DNA of 64,000 bases from Pseudomonas cichorii (GTDB taxonomy: Bacteria > Pseudomonadota > Gammaproteobacteria > Pseudomonadales > Pseudomonadaceae). The stretch lies in contig NZ_RBRE01000016.1 in the NCBI RefSeq assembly GCF_003700275.1, forward strand, positions 62,001 through 126,000, given 5' to 3'. A program made the position numbers and the translations under genes. This document shows positions 37,236-47,900 of this stretch, piece after piece. Numbering within the stretch: the stretch's first letter is position 1; the number at the start of each line of letters is the position of its first letter. The notes beneath the pieces were generated by a model. The model was given only the letters and a program-made list of their open reading frames with translations. It ran no database searches and was not told the DNA's origin.

Positions 37236-38170
37236 ATGTGGAATGGGTCGAAGAGCCAAGTCCGGCTCTCGATGTAGGACAGGTGCGTATCAAAGTGGCA
37301 GCTGCAGGCCTGAATCGGGCCGATTTGCTGCAGCGTGCCGGGCTGTATCCACCACCGCCGGGCGTCACGCCGATCATTGGCCTGGAGTGTTCGGGGGTGA
37401 TCGACGAAGTTGGTCCGGGCACCTCATGGCAGGTCGGAGACCGTGTCTGTGCGCTGTTGGCGGGCGGTGCGATGGCCGAAGAAGTGGTGGTCGATGCGCG
37501 GCATGTGCTGCCGGTCCCCGAAGGTCTGTCGCTGCATGAAGCGGCGGCGATCCCGGAAGTCTATGCCACGGCATGGCTGAATCTGTTCCAGCTGGCGGGC
37601 GTGAAGCCCGGTGAAAAAGTCTTGCTGCACGCTGGAGCAAGTGGAGTCGGCTCGGCCGGCATTCAGCTCTGCAAGGCGTTCGGCAGCCCGGTGTGGGTCA
37701 GTGTCGGTTCGACCGAGCGCCTGGCGTATTGCGTCGAGCTGGGTGCACAAGGCGGCGTGGTACGCAGCGACAGTCTGGAAAGCCTGAACGATTTTGCTCC
37801 GTTCGATGTGATTCTCGATCCGGTCGGGGCCAATTACGCGGCGTTGAACGTCAAGCTGCTGGGGCTCGATGGCCGTTGGGTGCTGATCGGCCTGATGGGC
37901 GGGCGCGAGGCGCAAGTGGACCTGGCGCAAGTGCTGGGCAAGCGCATCCAGGTGCTCGGCTCGACCCTGCGCAGTCGCGACGACCAGTTCAAGGCGGACC
38001 TGCTCAGCGATCTGGGCCAGCATGTATGGCCGCTGTTCACCGAAGGGCGCCTCAAGCCACAACTGGCCAGGAGCTTCCCGATCAAGGACGCCGAGGCCGC
38101 GTTCGCGGAACTGGCGACCAATCAGGTCTCGGGCAAGATCGTGCTGGTGATCGACGAGAGTCTGAGCTGA
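37208..38170 (+). CDS. Zinc-free NAD(P)H-quinone oxidoreductase (MDR family, PIG3-like)
   Basis: 320 residues from the GTG at 37208, placed by GGAGG five bases upstream and by the family N-terminus (M)KALLGVEGH. The GroES-like part has GLNRADLLQRAGLYPPPPG, typical of the TP53I3/PIG3 branch of quinone oxidoreductases. The Rossmann part has VLLHAGASGVGSAGIQLCKA for NADPH. Zinc ligands are absent. It reduces quinones or other electrophilic carbonyls in the cytoplasm. The gene normally follows prc in Pseudomonas; here an Ig-like gene separates them. Confidence 0.92.
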   Translation: MKALLGVEGHVEWVEEPSPALDVGQVRIKVAAAGLNRADLLQRAGLYPPPPGVTPIIGLECSGVIDEVGPGTSWQVGDRVCALLAGGAMAEEVVVDARHVLPVPEGLSLHEAAAIPEVYATAWLNLFQLAGVKPGEKVLLHAGASGVGSAGIQLCKAFGSPVWVSVGSTERLAYCVELGAQGGVVRSDSLESLNDFAPFDVILDPVGANYAALNVKLLGLDGRWVLIGLMGGREAQVDLAQVLGKRIQVLGSTLRSRDDQFKADLLSDLGQHVWPLFTEGRLKPQLARSFPIKDAEAAFAELATNQVSGKIVLVIDESLS

Positions 38171-38398
38171 CACATTGCGGATAGTACTTCCCCGGTCAGT
38201 CGACAAGTGCCGCCCTGCATTTGTCGACTGTTGCCTGTAGCCCTACCTCCCGTTGAGCTGACGACCGGCCACCGAAACTGTCATAAGTGACAGTTTGCAG
38301 TGCTCGATAACTGGCGCTCAATAAACGCTTGTCGAATATTCACAGCCGCCGGCGACTGCCACGCCCGCACTCTGTGGATTCAACTGCGGGGGCTTGAA

Positions 38399-40354
38399 AT
38401 GGCCAAGGGCAGCCACTTACTTTCAGCACGTCAAATGGCTCGGCGCAGCAACAAGCGGCAGGCCGAGTTACCGGCACCGAATGTGCCGGTCATCATCAAG
38501 GATGAGAATGGCATTGAGCACCCGCTGGGGCTGCTGTCGCGCAAGGATCTGAACCGGGATCTGGAGCTTGTGGTATCGCCCTGGGATTTCAACGACGAGT
38601 TGAGCACTTTTGTCGAGGTCGGCTGGCGTGTGGCGGGAGCGCCCTTTGCAGCGGTGCAACGCTACCGCTTCGAGCCGCCGATTGATCCTGGTCCCAAGTC
38701 TCTGGCAGTACCGTTGCGCAATCTTGAACACGGAACTCATGACCTGTCCTATCGGATCATTGTCGGTGGCAATGGAATCGAATCACTGAAGAAAACCGTG
38801 ACGGTCGACCGGGTGGCGCCCAATGACAATCAGCGCCCGGATGCGGTTTTATTTCCCGATGAACTCAATGGAGTCATTACCAACGAGTATCTGAGCGGGC
38901 AGGGCGAAGTGCAGGTCAAGGTGCCTCTTTATACGGACCTGATGGCCAGGGACCGGGCGCTGTATGACTGGACAGACTCCAATCCTCCGGCCGAAAGCGA
39001 GCAGCCGCTGGCGGAGCAGGAATTCAGCCAGGAAGACATTGATAATGATCGCCTGCTCCTCACCTTCAGCGAGGCGCAGATTCGTGGCAGCGGGCAGGGG
39101 ATACGCTATGCGTACTACCGGCTGTGTGATCTTGCTGGCAACCAGGGCCCCTTTTCCTTCCTGGCCAACATTCTGGTGCAACTGACCCCGGCGCCCGCCA
39201 ACCTCAAGCCACCACGCATTCCTCTATCGAGCAGAGGCCTGATAGATCGCGAACATGCGCGTGAAGGCGCCACCGGCCAAGGGGGTGTAACGGTTGAAAT
39301 CGACGCCTACGACAACCCGGAGGCCAGCCAGAAAATTCTTGTCGATTGGGATGGGACGCCCCTGGCGGAACTGAATGTCGACCCGCTGGGCTTTCCGTTG
39401 CAGGCTTATGTGCCCTGGTCGACCTTGAGGGCCAAGGGCCTGGGGGCACTGACGGCAACAGTCGATTACAAGGTGCGCTATGGCGCATTGTTGAGCGAGC
39501 CATCCGAACCCGCCACGGCGCCCGTCGACCTGACCATCGCCGGACAGGATCACGCCAATGCCCCAGCCTTGCTCAACGTCAATCTGGCCATGCTCGAAGT
39601 CCGTGGCGAGAAGTCCGACACTCCCAATACCCTGACTGTCGAGGATCACGGCCTTGATGCAAAAGTGCTGCTGGCGCTCTACGACGATCCGCATCCCGGG
39701 GAATCGATTGCAGTTTATTGGGGCGCCATTCCTGAAGCCGTGGCCAGCTATGAGGTGAAAACCGGTGATGTCGCCGGGCAACTGCTAACGCTGGTCATTC
39801 CCTGGGGAGTTATTGAGGAAGATCTCGATAATCTGGCACTGCCGGTATTTTATATAACCCATAACAACATTAACGAGCAGCAGTCCCGGATAACGGATGT
39901 TCATGTTTCCATCGTGCTTATCGAAGGACTCAAAGAACCTTCGTTCCCCCATGCCAACTTGTACGGGTACTTGAATTGTTGTGCGGTGCCCAGGTTGTGG
40001 AAAGGCGTAACGGTCAGGATAGAAGGCGATCCGCGCTTTGCGGCAGGCGACAAAATTGAATTGGCCTGGCAAGGCTGCGATTCACTGAACGGTACCCGAC
40101 CGATTCCCGGTGTAGCGCAAACGTTTGAAAAAACACTAAGTGCCGATGAGGCACTTAATGGATTCGAGACCGTGGTACTGCCTTACGACACCCTGATTGC
40201 ACCCATGGCCAACAATGGTTCTGCCCTGGTCGAATATACCCTGACCAAAACCGCTGGTGGGTTCGGGCGTTCGGCAGCGGACTTCGTGAAAATCACCCGA
40301 ACACTGCCCAGCGGTAAAGTGTGTTCTCCCGAGGAGGACATATGCGAAGAGTGA
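38399..40354 (+). CDS. Ig-like repeat protein B (651 residues), unknown function
   Basis: ATG at 38399 after a G-rich stretch; an in-frame start at 38300 has no site. Five or six beta-sandwich units: N-terminal LELVVSPWDFNDELSTFVEV; the linker VTVDRVAPNDNQRPDAVLFP; a unit with YYRLCDLAGNQGPFS; one opening NLKPPRIPLSSRGLIDREHA; one with TVEDHGLDAKVLLALYDDPH. The C-terminal unit has cysteines at both ends (YLNCCAVPRLWKGVTVRIEG ... SGKVCSPEEDICEE). The same two-cysteine unit ends the next protein. The N-terminus (MAKGSHLLSARQMARRSNKR) is basic, not a signal peptide. It is followed after 82 bases by its paralog on the same strand. Confidence 0.75.
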   Translation: MAKGSHLLSARQMARRSNKRQAELPAPNVPVIIKDENGIEHPLGLLSRKDLNRDLELVVSPWDFNDELSTFVEVGWRVAGAPFAAVQRYRFEPPIDPGPKSLAVPLRNLEHGTHDLSYRIIVGGNGIESLKKTVTVDRVAPNDNQRPDAVLFPDELNGVITNEYLSGQGEVQVKVPLYTDLMARDRALYDWTDSNPPAESEQPLAEQEFSQEDIDNDRLLLTFSEAQIRGSGQGIRYAYYRLCDLAGNQGPFSFLANILVQLTPAPANLKPPRIPLSSRGLIDREHAREGATGQGGVTVEIDAYDNPEASQKILVDWDGTPLAELNVDPLGFPLQAYVPWSTLRAKGLGALTATVDYKVRYGALLSEPSEPATAPVDLTIAGQDHANAPALLNVNLAMLEVRGEKSDTPNTLTVEDHGLDAKVLLALYDDPHPGESIAVYWGAIPEAVASYEVKTGDVAGQLLTLVIPWGVIEEDLDNLALPVFYITHNNINEQQSRITDVHVSIVLIEGLKEPSFPHANLYGYLNCCAVPRLWKGVTVRIEGDPRFAAGDKIELAWQGCDSLNGTRPIPGVAQTFEKTLSADEALNGFETVVLPYDTLIAPMANNGSALVEYTLTKTAGGFGRSAADFVKITRTLPSGKVCSPEEDICEE

Positions 40355-40392
40355 TCCAGCAAGAGTGCAGTGTTGAGGGATGAACACCCTAT

Positions 40393-40417
40393 TTCCTTGA
40401 GCGTCAGGTTCAAGGAA
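40393..40417 (+). other. Small hairpin between the two tandem Ig-like genes
   Basis: ttccttga (40393-40400) and tcaaggaa (40410-40417) form a perfect 8-bp stem just before the AGGAGA site of the next gene. It could be a partial terminator or a processing/stability element. Confidence 0.4.
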
Positions 40418-40436
40418 TTCTCAGGAGAGAAATATA

Positions 40437-42365
40437 ATGACCGTCACAAAAGCGATGACCGATAAAGAGTCACGAGCCGCCTATCGCAGATTATTGAGAA
40501 GCTTTGCCCGTACCCTGCCTGCGCAACCGAATATGGGCGCAGAGAATCCACTGTTAGCCGACACTGCCGACGATGCCGTCAATCAGTTGCCCTTGGCGTT
40601 TCAGGGTAAAAACCTGGTAGTTGAAGTTCCCGCGTTTACCGTAGCCGAGCCACCGGATTTTGATGGCAGTGTAAAGCTGTTGTGGCGAGGGAGTCCGGTA
40701 GGAACGGCAGTCGTGATCAAGTTTCCATTGGACCCGAGTATATTTCCTCTGAAACTGACTTTACCGGCTGCGCAGACCATCGTTGCCGGTACCTATGAGC
40801 TGAAATACAGGGTGTTCACGGGCAACAGTGAAGAGTCGTCACCGTTGCTGGTCAGTATCGATACGATGGCGCCGAACGCCGGCAGTCCCGGTAAACAGAT
40901 TGAACTGCCCGCCGAAGTGGAGAGCGGTGGGATAACCAAGGAGTATCTGGATGCCAATGGTTCCGTTCTGCTGACCATCCCGGACTATGGGGATGCCAAG
41001 ATCAATGATGAGATCACGGTGTATTTTGGCAGTACGCTGCCCGGTATAAAAGTGGGGACCATTGTGCGTGCAGATCTGTCCACGCCCACCACTCTAGAGC
41101 TGACGGCAGCTCAGGTGGGGACGCAGGAAGGAGCGATGTTCATCGGTTATACCCTCATGGATCGGGTCGGCAACATAGGTCAACCCTCCTACAAGACCGT
41201 CGAGGTTGTACTCAAGCCTGCCCCGGCCAATCTGCAGCCACCGACCGTTCCGCAAGACGCCGATACTGACAGAATCACCCTGCAGGATGCCTATGATGGC
41301 GTCGGTGTGTTCATAGAGCAGTACGATAACTTTACTGCTGGCGATCAGGTCAGAGTGATCTGGGAGGGAGCACCGCAGCCATTGATTGCAATTGCCGAGT
41401 TCCCGGCGGTCGTTACCCTGGGGTATGCGGCGTTAAAAGGGAGTAGCGACGGGCCCAAGACCGTTCACGTGACTTATGAGATTGTCCGGGGTAACCGGAC
41501 ATATCCCGAACCTACTGGCGTGGATGTCGAAGTCGACTTGAGAAAACCCGGCCCTCCAAATCCAGATCCCGATCCGGGAGATATCAATCCTGATCTGGCG
41601 CTGGTCACCGTACAGGCGCGTGTGACAACCAGCCCCAACAAGATAGCTGTGGCCGATGCCGGTGAGGATGCCGATGCCAGCGTCGAGCTCTATAAGCAGT
41701 CCAAGGCTGACGATGTCATGCAGTTATATTGGAAGGGGGTAGCGGTTCCCGGCGGTGTCTATAACGTAACCGGTTCGGAAGCTGCCGATTTTGTCGTTGA
41801 CTTTGTCATACCCTGGGCATCGATTGAAGCCGGTGGTAATGATCCCGCATTGCCTGTGCATTACACCATTGCCCATCCTTCCGTGAACGCTAATGTCGAC
41901 ACCTCTGGTCCTCAACCGGTTGAAGTACTGGTGCTTGAACACAAAATCCCCGTACCGGCTTTCCAGCATCTTTTCGACGGGGCTACGGACTGGATCAACT
42001 GTGATTCCCTGCGACTGATTACGGGTCAGGGATGGAATGCCGAAGTGCTGATTCCTGGCGGCGAGCCACAACTGGCAGGTCAGGAGTTGTCCTTCAAGTA
42101 TATTGGCTGGGCCGATAACGGTGGAACAACGGCTATTCCCAATAATGAGCATGACTTCAAGTATACGCCGAGCCTTCAGGAAACAGTCGATGGTTTCATC
42201 GTACTCGTGCCCTATGCACCCCTGCTGGAAACTTATAATCGTTGGGGAAGTATCGAATATTCCGCGGTCATTGATGGATTTCCAGCGACTTCAGGCCGAC
42301 ATCTGGTGCGGGTATTCATGCAGTTGACCGGAAACGCATCGTGCCGATTTGATCAGGTTCCATAA
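40437..42365 (+). CDS. Ig-like repeat protein C (642 residues), unknown function
   Basis: ATG at 40437 with AGGAGA at good spacing. The layout follows protein B: N-terminal basic stretch (SRAAYRRLLRSFARTLPA); first unit LVVEVPAFTVAEPPDFDGSV; linker VSIDTMAPNAGSPGKQIELP; unit with YTLMDRVGNIGQPSYKT; unit opening NLQPPTVPQDADTDRITLQD; a Pro/Asp linker PNPDPDPGD; a further unit; and the C-terminal two-cysteine unit (DWINCDSLRLITGQ ... GNASCRFDQVP). There is no signal peptide or TM. B and C are clear but old paralogs. Codon use is more AT-tolerant than in the core genes. Confidence 0.75.
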   Translation: MTVTKAMTDKESRAAYRRLLRSFARTLPAQPNMGAENPLLADTADDAVNQLPLAFQGKNLVVEVPAFTVAEPPDFDGSVKLLWRGSPVGTAVVIKFPLDPSIFPLKLTLPAAQTIVAGTYELKYRVFTGNSEESSPLLVSIDTMAPNAGSPGKQIELPAEVESGGITKEYLDANGSVLLTIPDYGDAKINDEITVYFGSTLPGIKVGTIVRADLSTPTTLELTAAQVGTQEGAMFIGYTLMDRVGNIGQPSYKTVEVVLKPAPANLQPPTVPQDADTDRITLQDAYDGVGVFIEQYDNFTAGDQVRVIWEGAPQPLIAIAEFPAVVTLGYAALKGSSDGPKTVHVTYEIVRGNRTYPEPTGVDVEVDLRKPGPPNPDPDPGDINPDLALVTVQARVTTSPNKIAVADAGEDADASVELYKQSKADDVMQLYWKGVAVPGGVYNVTGSEAADFVVDFVIPWASIEAGGNDPALPVHYTIAHPSVNANVDTSGPQPVEVLVLEHKIPVPAFQHLFDGATDWINCDSLRLITGQGWNAEVLIPGGEPQLAGQELSFKYIGWADNGGTTAIPNNEHDFKYTPSLQETVDGFIVLVPYAPLLETYNRWGSIEYSAVIDGFPATSGRHLVRVFMQLTGNASCRFDQVP

Positions 42366-42378
42366 GTAAAAGTTCTAT

Positions 42379-42410
42379 AAAAGGGAGGCGCTATTGGCTT
42401 CCTTTTTATA
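42379..42410 (+). terminator. Terminator after the tandem Ig-like pair
   Basis: aaaagggag-gcgctattgg-cttccttttt followed by at-rich sequence, 14 bases after the stop. The stem has one bulge and an in-stem T-run, a plausible intrinsic terminator. The rest of the 253-base gap up to 42618 is AT-rich and should hold the autotransporter promoter. Confidence 0.65.
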
Positions 42411-42618
42411 TGTAAAGTCGGTGATACAGTTTGTCTCTCCCGCAAAGCCGTTGGTCAGCGCGCTTTAAGATCAGGTTGCATTTGAAGTCGCGTGCAATCT
42501 AACTAATGCACATAATCCCGGGCGGAAAGTCCTGCATTATTTAAAGAGTTTTTCTTTATCGATTCCTACATCAAACATTGCGTATCTCATGCGGTGGTTT
42601 TCAGGAGTTCGACGATAT

Positions 42619-44895
42619 ATGAGAAGTGTTTCTTTTGGCTTGTCGGCTGTGATGTTGTTACGTCATGCCGCAGTGGGAGGATTATTGCCAGTCCTGTTAC
42701 TGAGCCCTCCAGCCTGGGCCCTGACTATTGTCGAGGGAAGCGACCCGCCCTTGAATATCGATTCCTCCTCTGTGCGGGACAGTTACTTCGTTAATAGCGG
42801 CGGCCAACTGAATGTCAATGGTGCCGTCACCGACGACATCCTGGTGGACAATGGATCGAATGTGAATGTCATTGCAGGCAGCGTCAGTGGAGGTGGCAAT
42901 AATGGCATCGAAGTCACCAACAGCACGGCTTCCCTTTCCGCTAATGCCAGTATCTCCAGCGACTTCATCGGGCTGGTCCTCAACAAGCAGATCGGAGTCG
43001 CTGGTGGTTCCTCGGCAACCGCGACTGACAGTCTCTTCAGTGGTGCCGTAAGCGCTATCCTGATCACCGGTCCAAGCAGACTCGACCTGATCAACAGCAC
43101 GCTCAACGGTACCGGACAGAGCAGTTCCGGAATGCTGATTCAAGGCGGCACGGTCAAGGTGAGCGCAGGCAGCATAACCGGAGGTCGAAACGGGATTACC
43201 CTGGGCCGCGACCCCGTCAACGAACAGGACAGCTCACTGGTTCTCAGCGGTACGCAGGTGATTGGCAAGACCGGCCCGGCGCTGGCCGTAACTTCCGGCC
43301 CGACAGATATCGTGCTCGAGGGCGGCGCTTCGCTCAACGGCGGTAATGGCAATATTCTGGATGTCGCCGGAGCGTCGAACGTAGCGATGAGGGTCGGCCA
43401 GAGTACGCTTGCGGGCAACGTTCAGGCCCGTGCAAACAGTACAGCCAATCTGACTTTCGATCAGGGCCGGATGACCGGCGACTTCACGGTCGAGCCCGGC
43501 AGTACGGGTAATCTGGTTCTCGACAATGGTTCGGTGCTCAATGGCAACCTGAGCAATCTGAACAGTGTTGCCATCAATCGTCAGTCGCAATGGAACATGA
43601 GCGCCGACAATACCGTCGCCAGCCTGGCGATGGATGGCGGCCAGGTGAGGTTCGGTGAGCCGCAGGCATTCCATCGGCTGGATGTCGGCAACCTGTCCGG
43701 GAACGGCTTTTTGCTGATGGATGTCGACTTTGCAACCAATCAGCACGACGTGCTGAACGTTTCTGGCAATGCCAGCGGAAATTTCGATCTGTTGATCGCA
43801 GGTTCCGGTGTCGACCCACTGGACCCGCAACGGCTGAACGTTGTGAATACGGCCGCCGGCGATGCACGGTTCGCGCTGGCCGGTGGTGTGGTCGATGTGG
43901 GGACATGGTCTTACGGGCTGTCTTCGGCAACGGATGCTTCCGGTGCAACCGGGTGGTATCTGGACCCCTCGAAAAAAACCGTCAGCCCTGGAACCCGCTC
44001 GGTACTGGCGTTGTTCAATACCGCACCGACGGTCTGGTATGGCGAACTCACTTCCCTGCGCAGTCGCATGGGCGAGCTGCGTTTCAATGGCGGCAAGGCG
44101 GGAGGCTGGGCTCGCACCTATGGCAACAAATATGATGTGGCCGATGCTTCCGGTGTTGGATACCAGCAAACCCAGCGAGGCTTTTCACTGGGGGCCGATG
44201 CGCCGTTACCGATTGGCGACGGACAATGGCTGGTGGGGATCATGGCGGGTTACAGCAAGTCCGATCTGGACCTCAATCGCGGCACTTCCGGTACGGTCAA
44301 GAGTTACTACCTGGGCTCTTATGCGACCTGGCTGGATCAGGGCAGTGGCTATTATTTCGATGCTGTCATCAAGTTCAACCGCTTCTATAACGACGCTCGG
44401 GTGGGGATGAGCGACGGTGTTCGCTCCAAGGGTGATTACGACACTCCGGGCGCCGGTGGCTCGGTGGAATTCGGACGCCATATCAAGCTGGATGATGGCT
44501 ATTTCGTGGAGCCATTCACGCAACTGTCGGGCGTGGTGATTCAGGGCCGGGATTACGACCTGAACAATGGAATGCAGGCTGAAGGTGATCGCACCCGGTC
44601 CTTGCTGGGCAAGCTGGGCATGACCGCCGGACGCAACTTCACGCTGCACAGCGGTGCTGTCATGCAGCCTTATGTACGAGTGGCGGGTGCCCACGAGTTT
44701 GCCAAAAACAATGAAGTGCAGGTCAACAACAACGTCTTCAACAATGATCTGTCCGGTTCTCGTGGTGAATTGGGCGCGGGCCTCGCCGTTGCCTTCTCCG
44801 AAAGCCTGCAGGTGCACGCCGATTTCGACTATGCCAAGGGTGAAAATATCGAGCAGCCATTCGGTGCCAATGTGGGATTACGCTATTCGTGGTAA
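42619..44895 (+). CDS. Autotransporter (type Va) with pertactin-like passenger
   Basis: 758 residues from the ATG at 42619, chosen because AGGAG lies 11 bases upstream; the ATG at 42589 has none. Signal peptide MRSVSFGLSAVMLL...LSPPAWA. The passenger (about 40-470) is a low-complexity right-handed beta-helix pattern rich in Gly, Asn, Ser and Thr (SGGQLNVNGAVTDDILVDNG; SGTQVIGKTGPALAV), with the pertactin-type junction (VARWNMS-like SQWNMSADNTVASLAMDGG). The last 275 residues form the 12-strand beta-domain (WYGELTSLRSRMGELR; GGWARTYGNKYDV), ending in NVGLRYSW with the aromatic terminal residue needed for BAM. No protease motif or RGD is seen. Likely a surface-displayed or shed adhesin. Confidence 0.9.
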   Translation: MRSVSFGLSAVMLLRHAAVGGLLPVLLLSPPAWALTIVEGSDPPLNIDSSSVRDSYFVNSGGQLNVNGAVTDDILVDNGSNVNVIAGSVSGGGNNGIEVTNSTASLSANASISSDFIGLVLNKQIGVAGGSSATATDSLFSGAVSAILITGPSRLDLINSTLNGTGQSSSGMLIQGGTVKVSAGSITGGRNGITLGRDPVNEQDSSLVLSGTQVIGKTGPALAVTSGPTDIVLEGGASLNGGNGNILDVAGASNVAMRVGQSTLAGNVQARANSTANLTFDQGRMTGDFTVEPGSTGNLVLDNGSVLNGNLSNLNSVAINRQSQWNMSADNTVASLAMDGGQVRFGEPQAFHRLDVGNLSGNGFLLMDVDFATNQHDVLNVSGNASGNFDLLIAGSGVDPLDPQRLNVVNTAAGDARFALAGGVVDVGTWSYGLSSATDASGATGWYLDPSKKTVSPGTRSVLALFNTAPTVWYGELTSLRSRMGELRFNGGKAGGWARTYGNKYDVADASGVGYQQTQRGFSLGADAPLPIGDGQWLVGIMAGYSKSDLDLNRGTSGTVKSYYLGSYATWLDQGSGYYFDAVIKFNRFYNDARVGMSDGVRSKGDYDTPGAGGSVEFGRHIKLDDGYFVEPFTQLSGVVIQGRDYDLNNGMQAEGDRTRSLLGKLGMTAGRNFTLHSGAVMQPYVRVAGAHEFAKNNEVQVNNNVFNNDLSGSRGELGAGLAVAFSESLQVHADFDYAKGENIEQPFGANVGLRYSW

Positions 44896-44942
44896 TCCGT
44901 GCCCTCCCTGCCGGTCGCAGGGAGAACAGGTTCAGGTTTGCA

Positions 44943-44973
44943 CTAGTGTGGTGTTTCAGAAGTACCACACTAG
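44943..44973. terminator. Perfect convergent hairpin
   Basis: ctagtgtggt (44943-44952) and accacactag (44964-44973) form a perfect 10-bp stem between the autotransporter and the leftward giant gene. The right arm contains the latter's stop codon. No long T-run. Confidence 0.55.
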
Positions 44974-47900
44974 ATGGCGACGATATTGCCGTATGCCCCA
45001 AAGAACTCATATTTGATGGTGGCTTTGGCTTCGCTGCCGGTGACCAGGTTTTTTACATAGTTCAACCATAGTCCCGGTGCCGGGGTGGACGACCAGTAGG
45101 TGTTATTGCCCATGGGGAAATTCACTCCATACATGGCATGTATTCCTCGCAGCAAATCCAGTGAAGGAATATTCAGGCCGTGGGATTGAGCAATCTTTTT
45201 GGCGGCGATGAATGTGTTGTTACCGAGCCCGTAAACCATGACGACGTTCGACACGGTCACGTTGTAGGAGGCCGAGCGTCCGGCCGCGTCTCTTACGGTA
45301 ATCGTTGAAGTGCCATTGGCCACCGAGATGATCCAGCCATCACCCTGAACCAACGCTCTGCTCGGGTCGCTGGAAGTGTAGGTGTAAGGTGCGACACCAC
45401 TGCTGGGCATCCGTTGGTAAACGGTATTGGCTGGCCAGTTGAGTGGGGTATGACCCGGATAGCCGGCCAGCCCGTACAATCCGCCGTTCAAATGGACCGG
45501 CGATGTGTCGAGCACGAAATCCGGTATTGGCGAGCGCACGGTAAAGCTTCGGATATTGGACTCTGTACCCTCGCCATAAAGCGCCTTTGCCTTGAGCGTG
45601 TGCACGCCCAGGGCCAGCGCATTGATATTCAGGCTCCAGTCTTCGCTGGTGTTGACCGCTGCGGTGCCTTTGGCGGTTGCGTCATCGAATATCTGCACTT
45701 GCTGGCTGGCCGTGGCCTTGCCCGCCAGGGTCACTGCGGTATCGATGGTCGAGCTGCCGTTTTCGACCTCACCCCTGGAATCCCTGACGCTGATAATGAC
45801 CGGCGTGACCCAGTCGTGGTGTTGCTTGACGGTGTAGTCGGTGCGCGGGAATGGCACGGCATTGCTTTCAGAGGAAGAGCCGTCGAAGACCACATTGCAG
45901 AGGACGCTCAGTTCGCTGTCCTGGCCGAACTTCTCCAGTTCGGTACGCGAAAGCCTTTCCGAAAGTCCGGCACTGGCCTGGGCTGCGGTCAGGCTGGCGT
46001 TCTCCAGCAACACGATGGAGTGCGGGCCGCCGTTCTCGGTTTCTCCTGTAAGCCTTAGCCATACCCGCTGACCTTGCGCACTGAAAGGCCACTTGCCAAC
46101 GGTCAAGGTGGCGTCACCGGAGAACGTGGCCAGATTCAGGATGCCTGTCGCGCTGTCTGCCTGCGGGATTCGCGGCTGAGGTAACTGTTTGTCGGGGTCG
46201 CTGAATGGCAGGACCGTCAACGGCAAGGGTTCGGAATCCTTTTGCGTGCTGTTGCGTTTGACTCCGTACTGGATGCTGACCTCGAGATCAATGTTGGCGC
46301 CGACCACGGCTGCCGCAACGCTGAAGTCGACCTGGCCGCTTTGATTACCGGGCCTCTGCTGGTCAGCAGGCGAGCCGCTGCCAACGCTTCCCTTCCAGCT
46401 CATGGTGATCACGTCCTGGACCGCCATGCCGTCGTATTTCACGCGCACGGTTGCGCCATCCACGGCCTGCATAGGATCAAGCTGGCCAGCATTGGCTTCC
46501 AGGACGACCGGCGCTGGTAACTCGCCGAGAATCTTGCCGATGGTCAGTTCCAGCACATGGGAGTATCGATACTGTCCGGTACTGGCAAGTTTGAGGCTAT
46601 AGGTGATCCTCACCAGGCTGTCGATACTGGGCTCGATCAGTGAGGCATGGATATTGAAAGTCACGGGTTTGCCAGCGATGGGACTGGTGATGGGGATCCA
46701 GTCGCTTGCGCTGCCATCGGGTGTCTCGGCCTGCCAGTACCAGGTCAGGATGTCGCCGGTGACTGTGGCGGTATAGGGCACACGCAATGTGGCGTGATAG
46801 GGCACCGTTTCCGGGTCCAGTTGATTGTCCTGGGCTTCGTCGACCGAAGGCGCGGGCAATTCGGCATAGGGGCTGGCGACGAGCAACTTCAGGTGCTCCG
46901 AGACACGAATGTCCATGGGCGCCAAGGCATCGCTGGCAACCCGGTAACTGACATCCAGCGTGCCATTGTTCAACGGGGCGATGTGTTGAGACGGCACCGG
47001 GATCTGTACGGGTTTGTCCACTTCATTGCCGGTCACGATGTGCTCGGCTTCATGTGTATAAGGGCTGCCGTTCTGAAGGGTTCCGACCCAGAGCACTACG
47101 ATCAGGTCGCCACTGTCCATGACCGGATAGACCGGAATCTCGACATGGGCACGTTCCAGGTCCGGATCGAGCAGGTTGCCCACTGTTTCCAGAACCAATG
47201 GCATGGGCAAGGGCACCCGGCCAGAGATGCGGGCAAAGGCCCGTTTCGAGGACTGCGGTGGCGTATCGTTGAGCTTGTTCAATACATAGGAGGCTTCAGC
47301 GTTGCCATCGCGAATGGCGCGAATATCGGCGTTGGCAACCCTGGGTTCGAGAATGGCCGGGATATTGTTCAGCGTGATGTCTTGGGTACGGCTCAAGGGC
47401 GCACCGGTCACCGGGGTTCCGGTCCAGGTCAGGGTGACGGTATCGCCCAAGGCGAACGGCGCGCCCATGACGTATATCTGCACAACTGCATCACGGTCTT
47501 CCAACTGCTCAAGGTCGATGACATCGTTATTGGCATCCTTGAAAATCGGTGCATCCAGCCGGTGAGCGCCGGCATCCACCCTCACGTAGGCCGGTAACGA
47601 CCAGTCGGTAGAGTAATTCCCGACCTCATCGAAGACCTGGTAGTGCACCAGCAGATGGGTAGAGTCGCCACCGGCGAGTATGGTTGCCTGATCGATCAGC
47701 AACTCAATCGGCTCGCTGCCGCTGGCCTCATCCGGCGTGACCCTGTGGGTCAGGTAGGTCGCGCCCCATTTCAACTCGATCGTATCGCGGGCCGCGCGCC
47801 CGGGGTAGGCGGCAATGAGCACCGGCACGCCTTTGGCTGCCCAGTCGGCATCTATTCCGTTGTCGATGACATCCTGTGGCAACAGCGGCGCGGCGAGTTC

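Noticed and set aside
38300..38398. N-terminal extension of Ig-like protein B from an earlier start
   Set aside because: No ribosome-binding site and the added residues do not look like a signal peptide or match paralogs; the ATG at 38399 is preferred.
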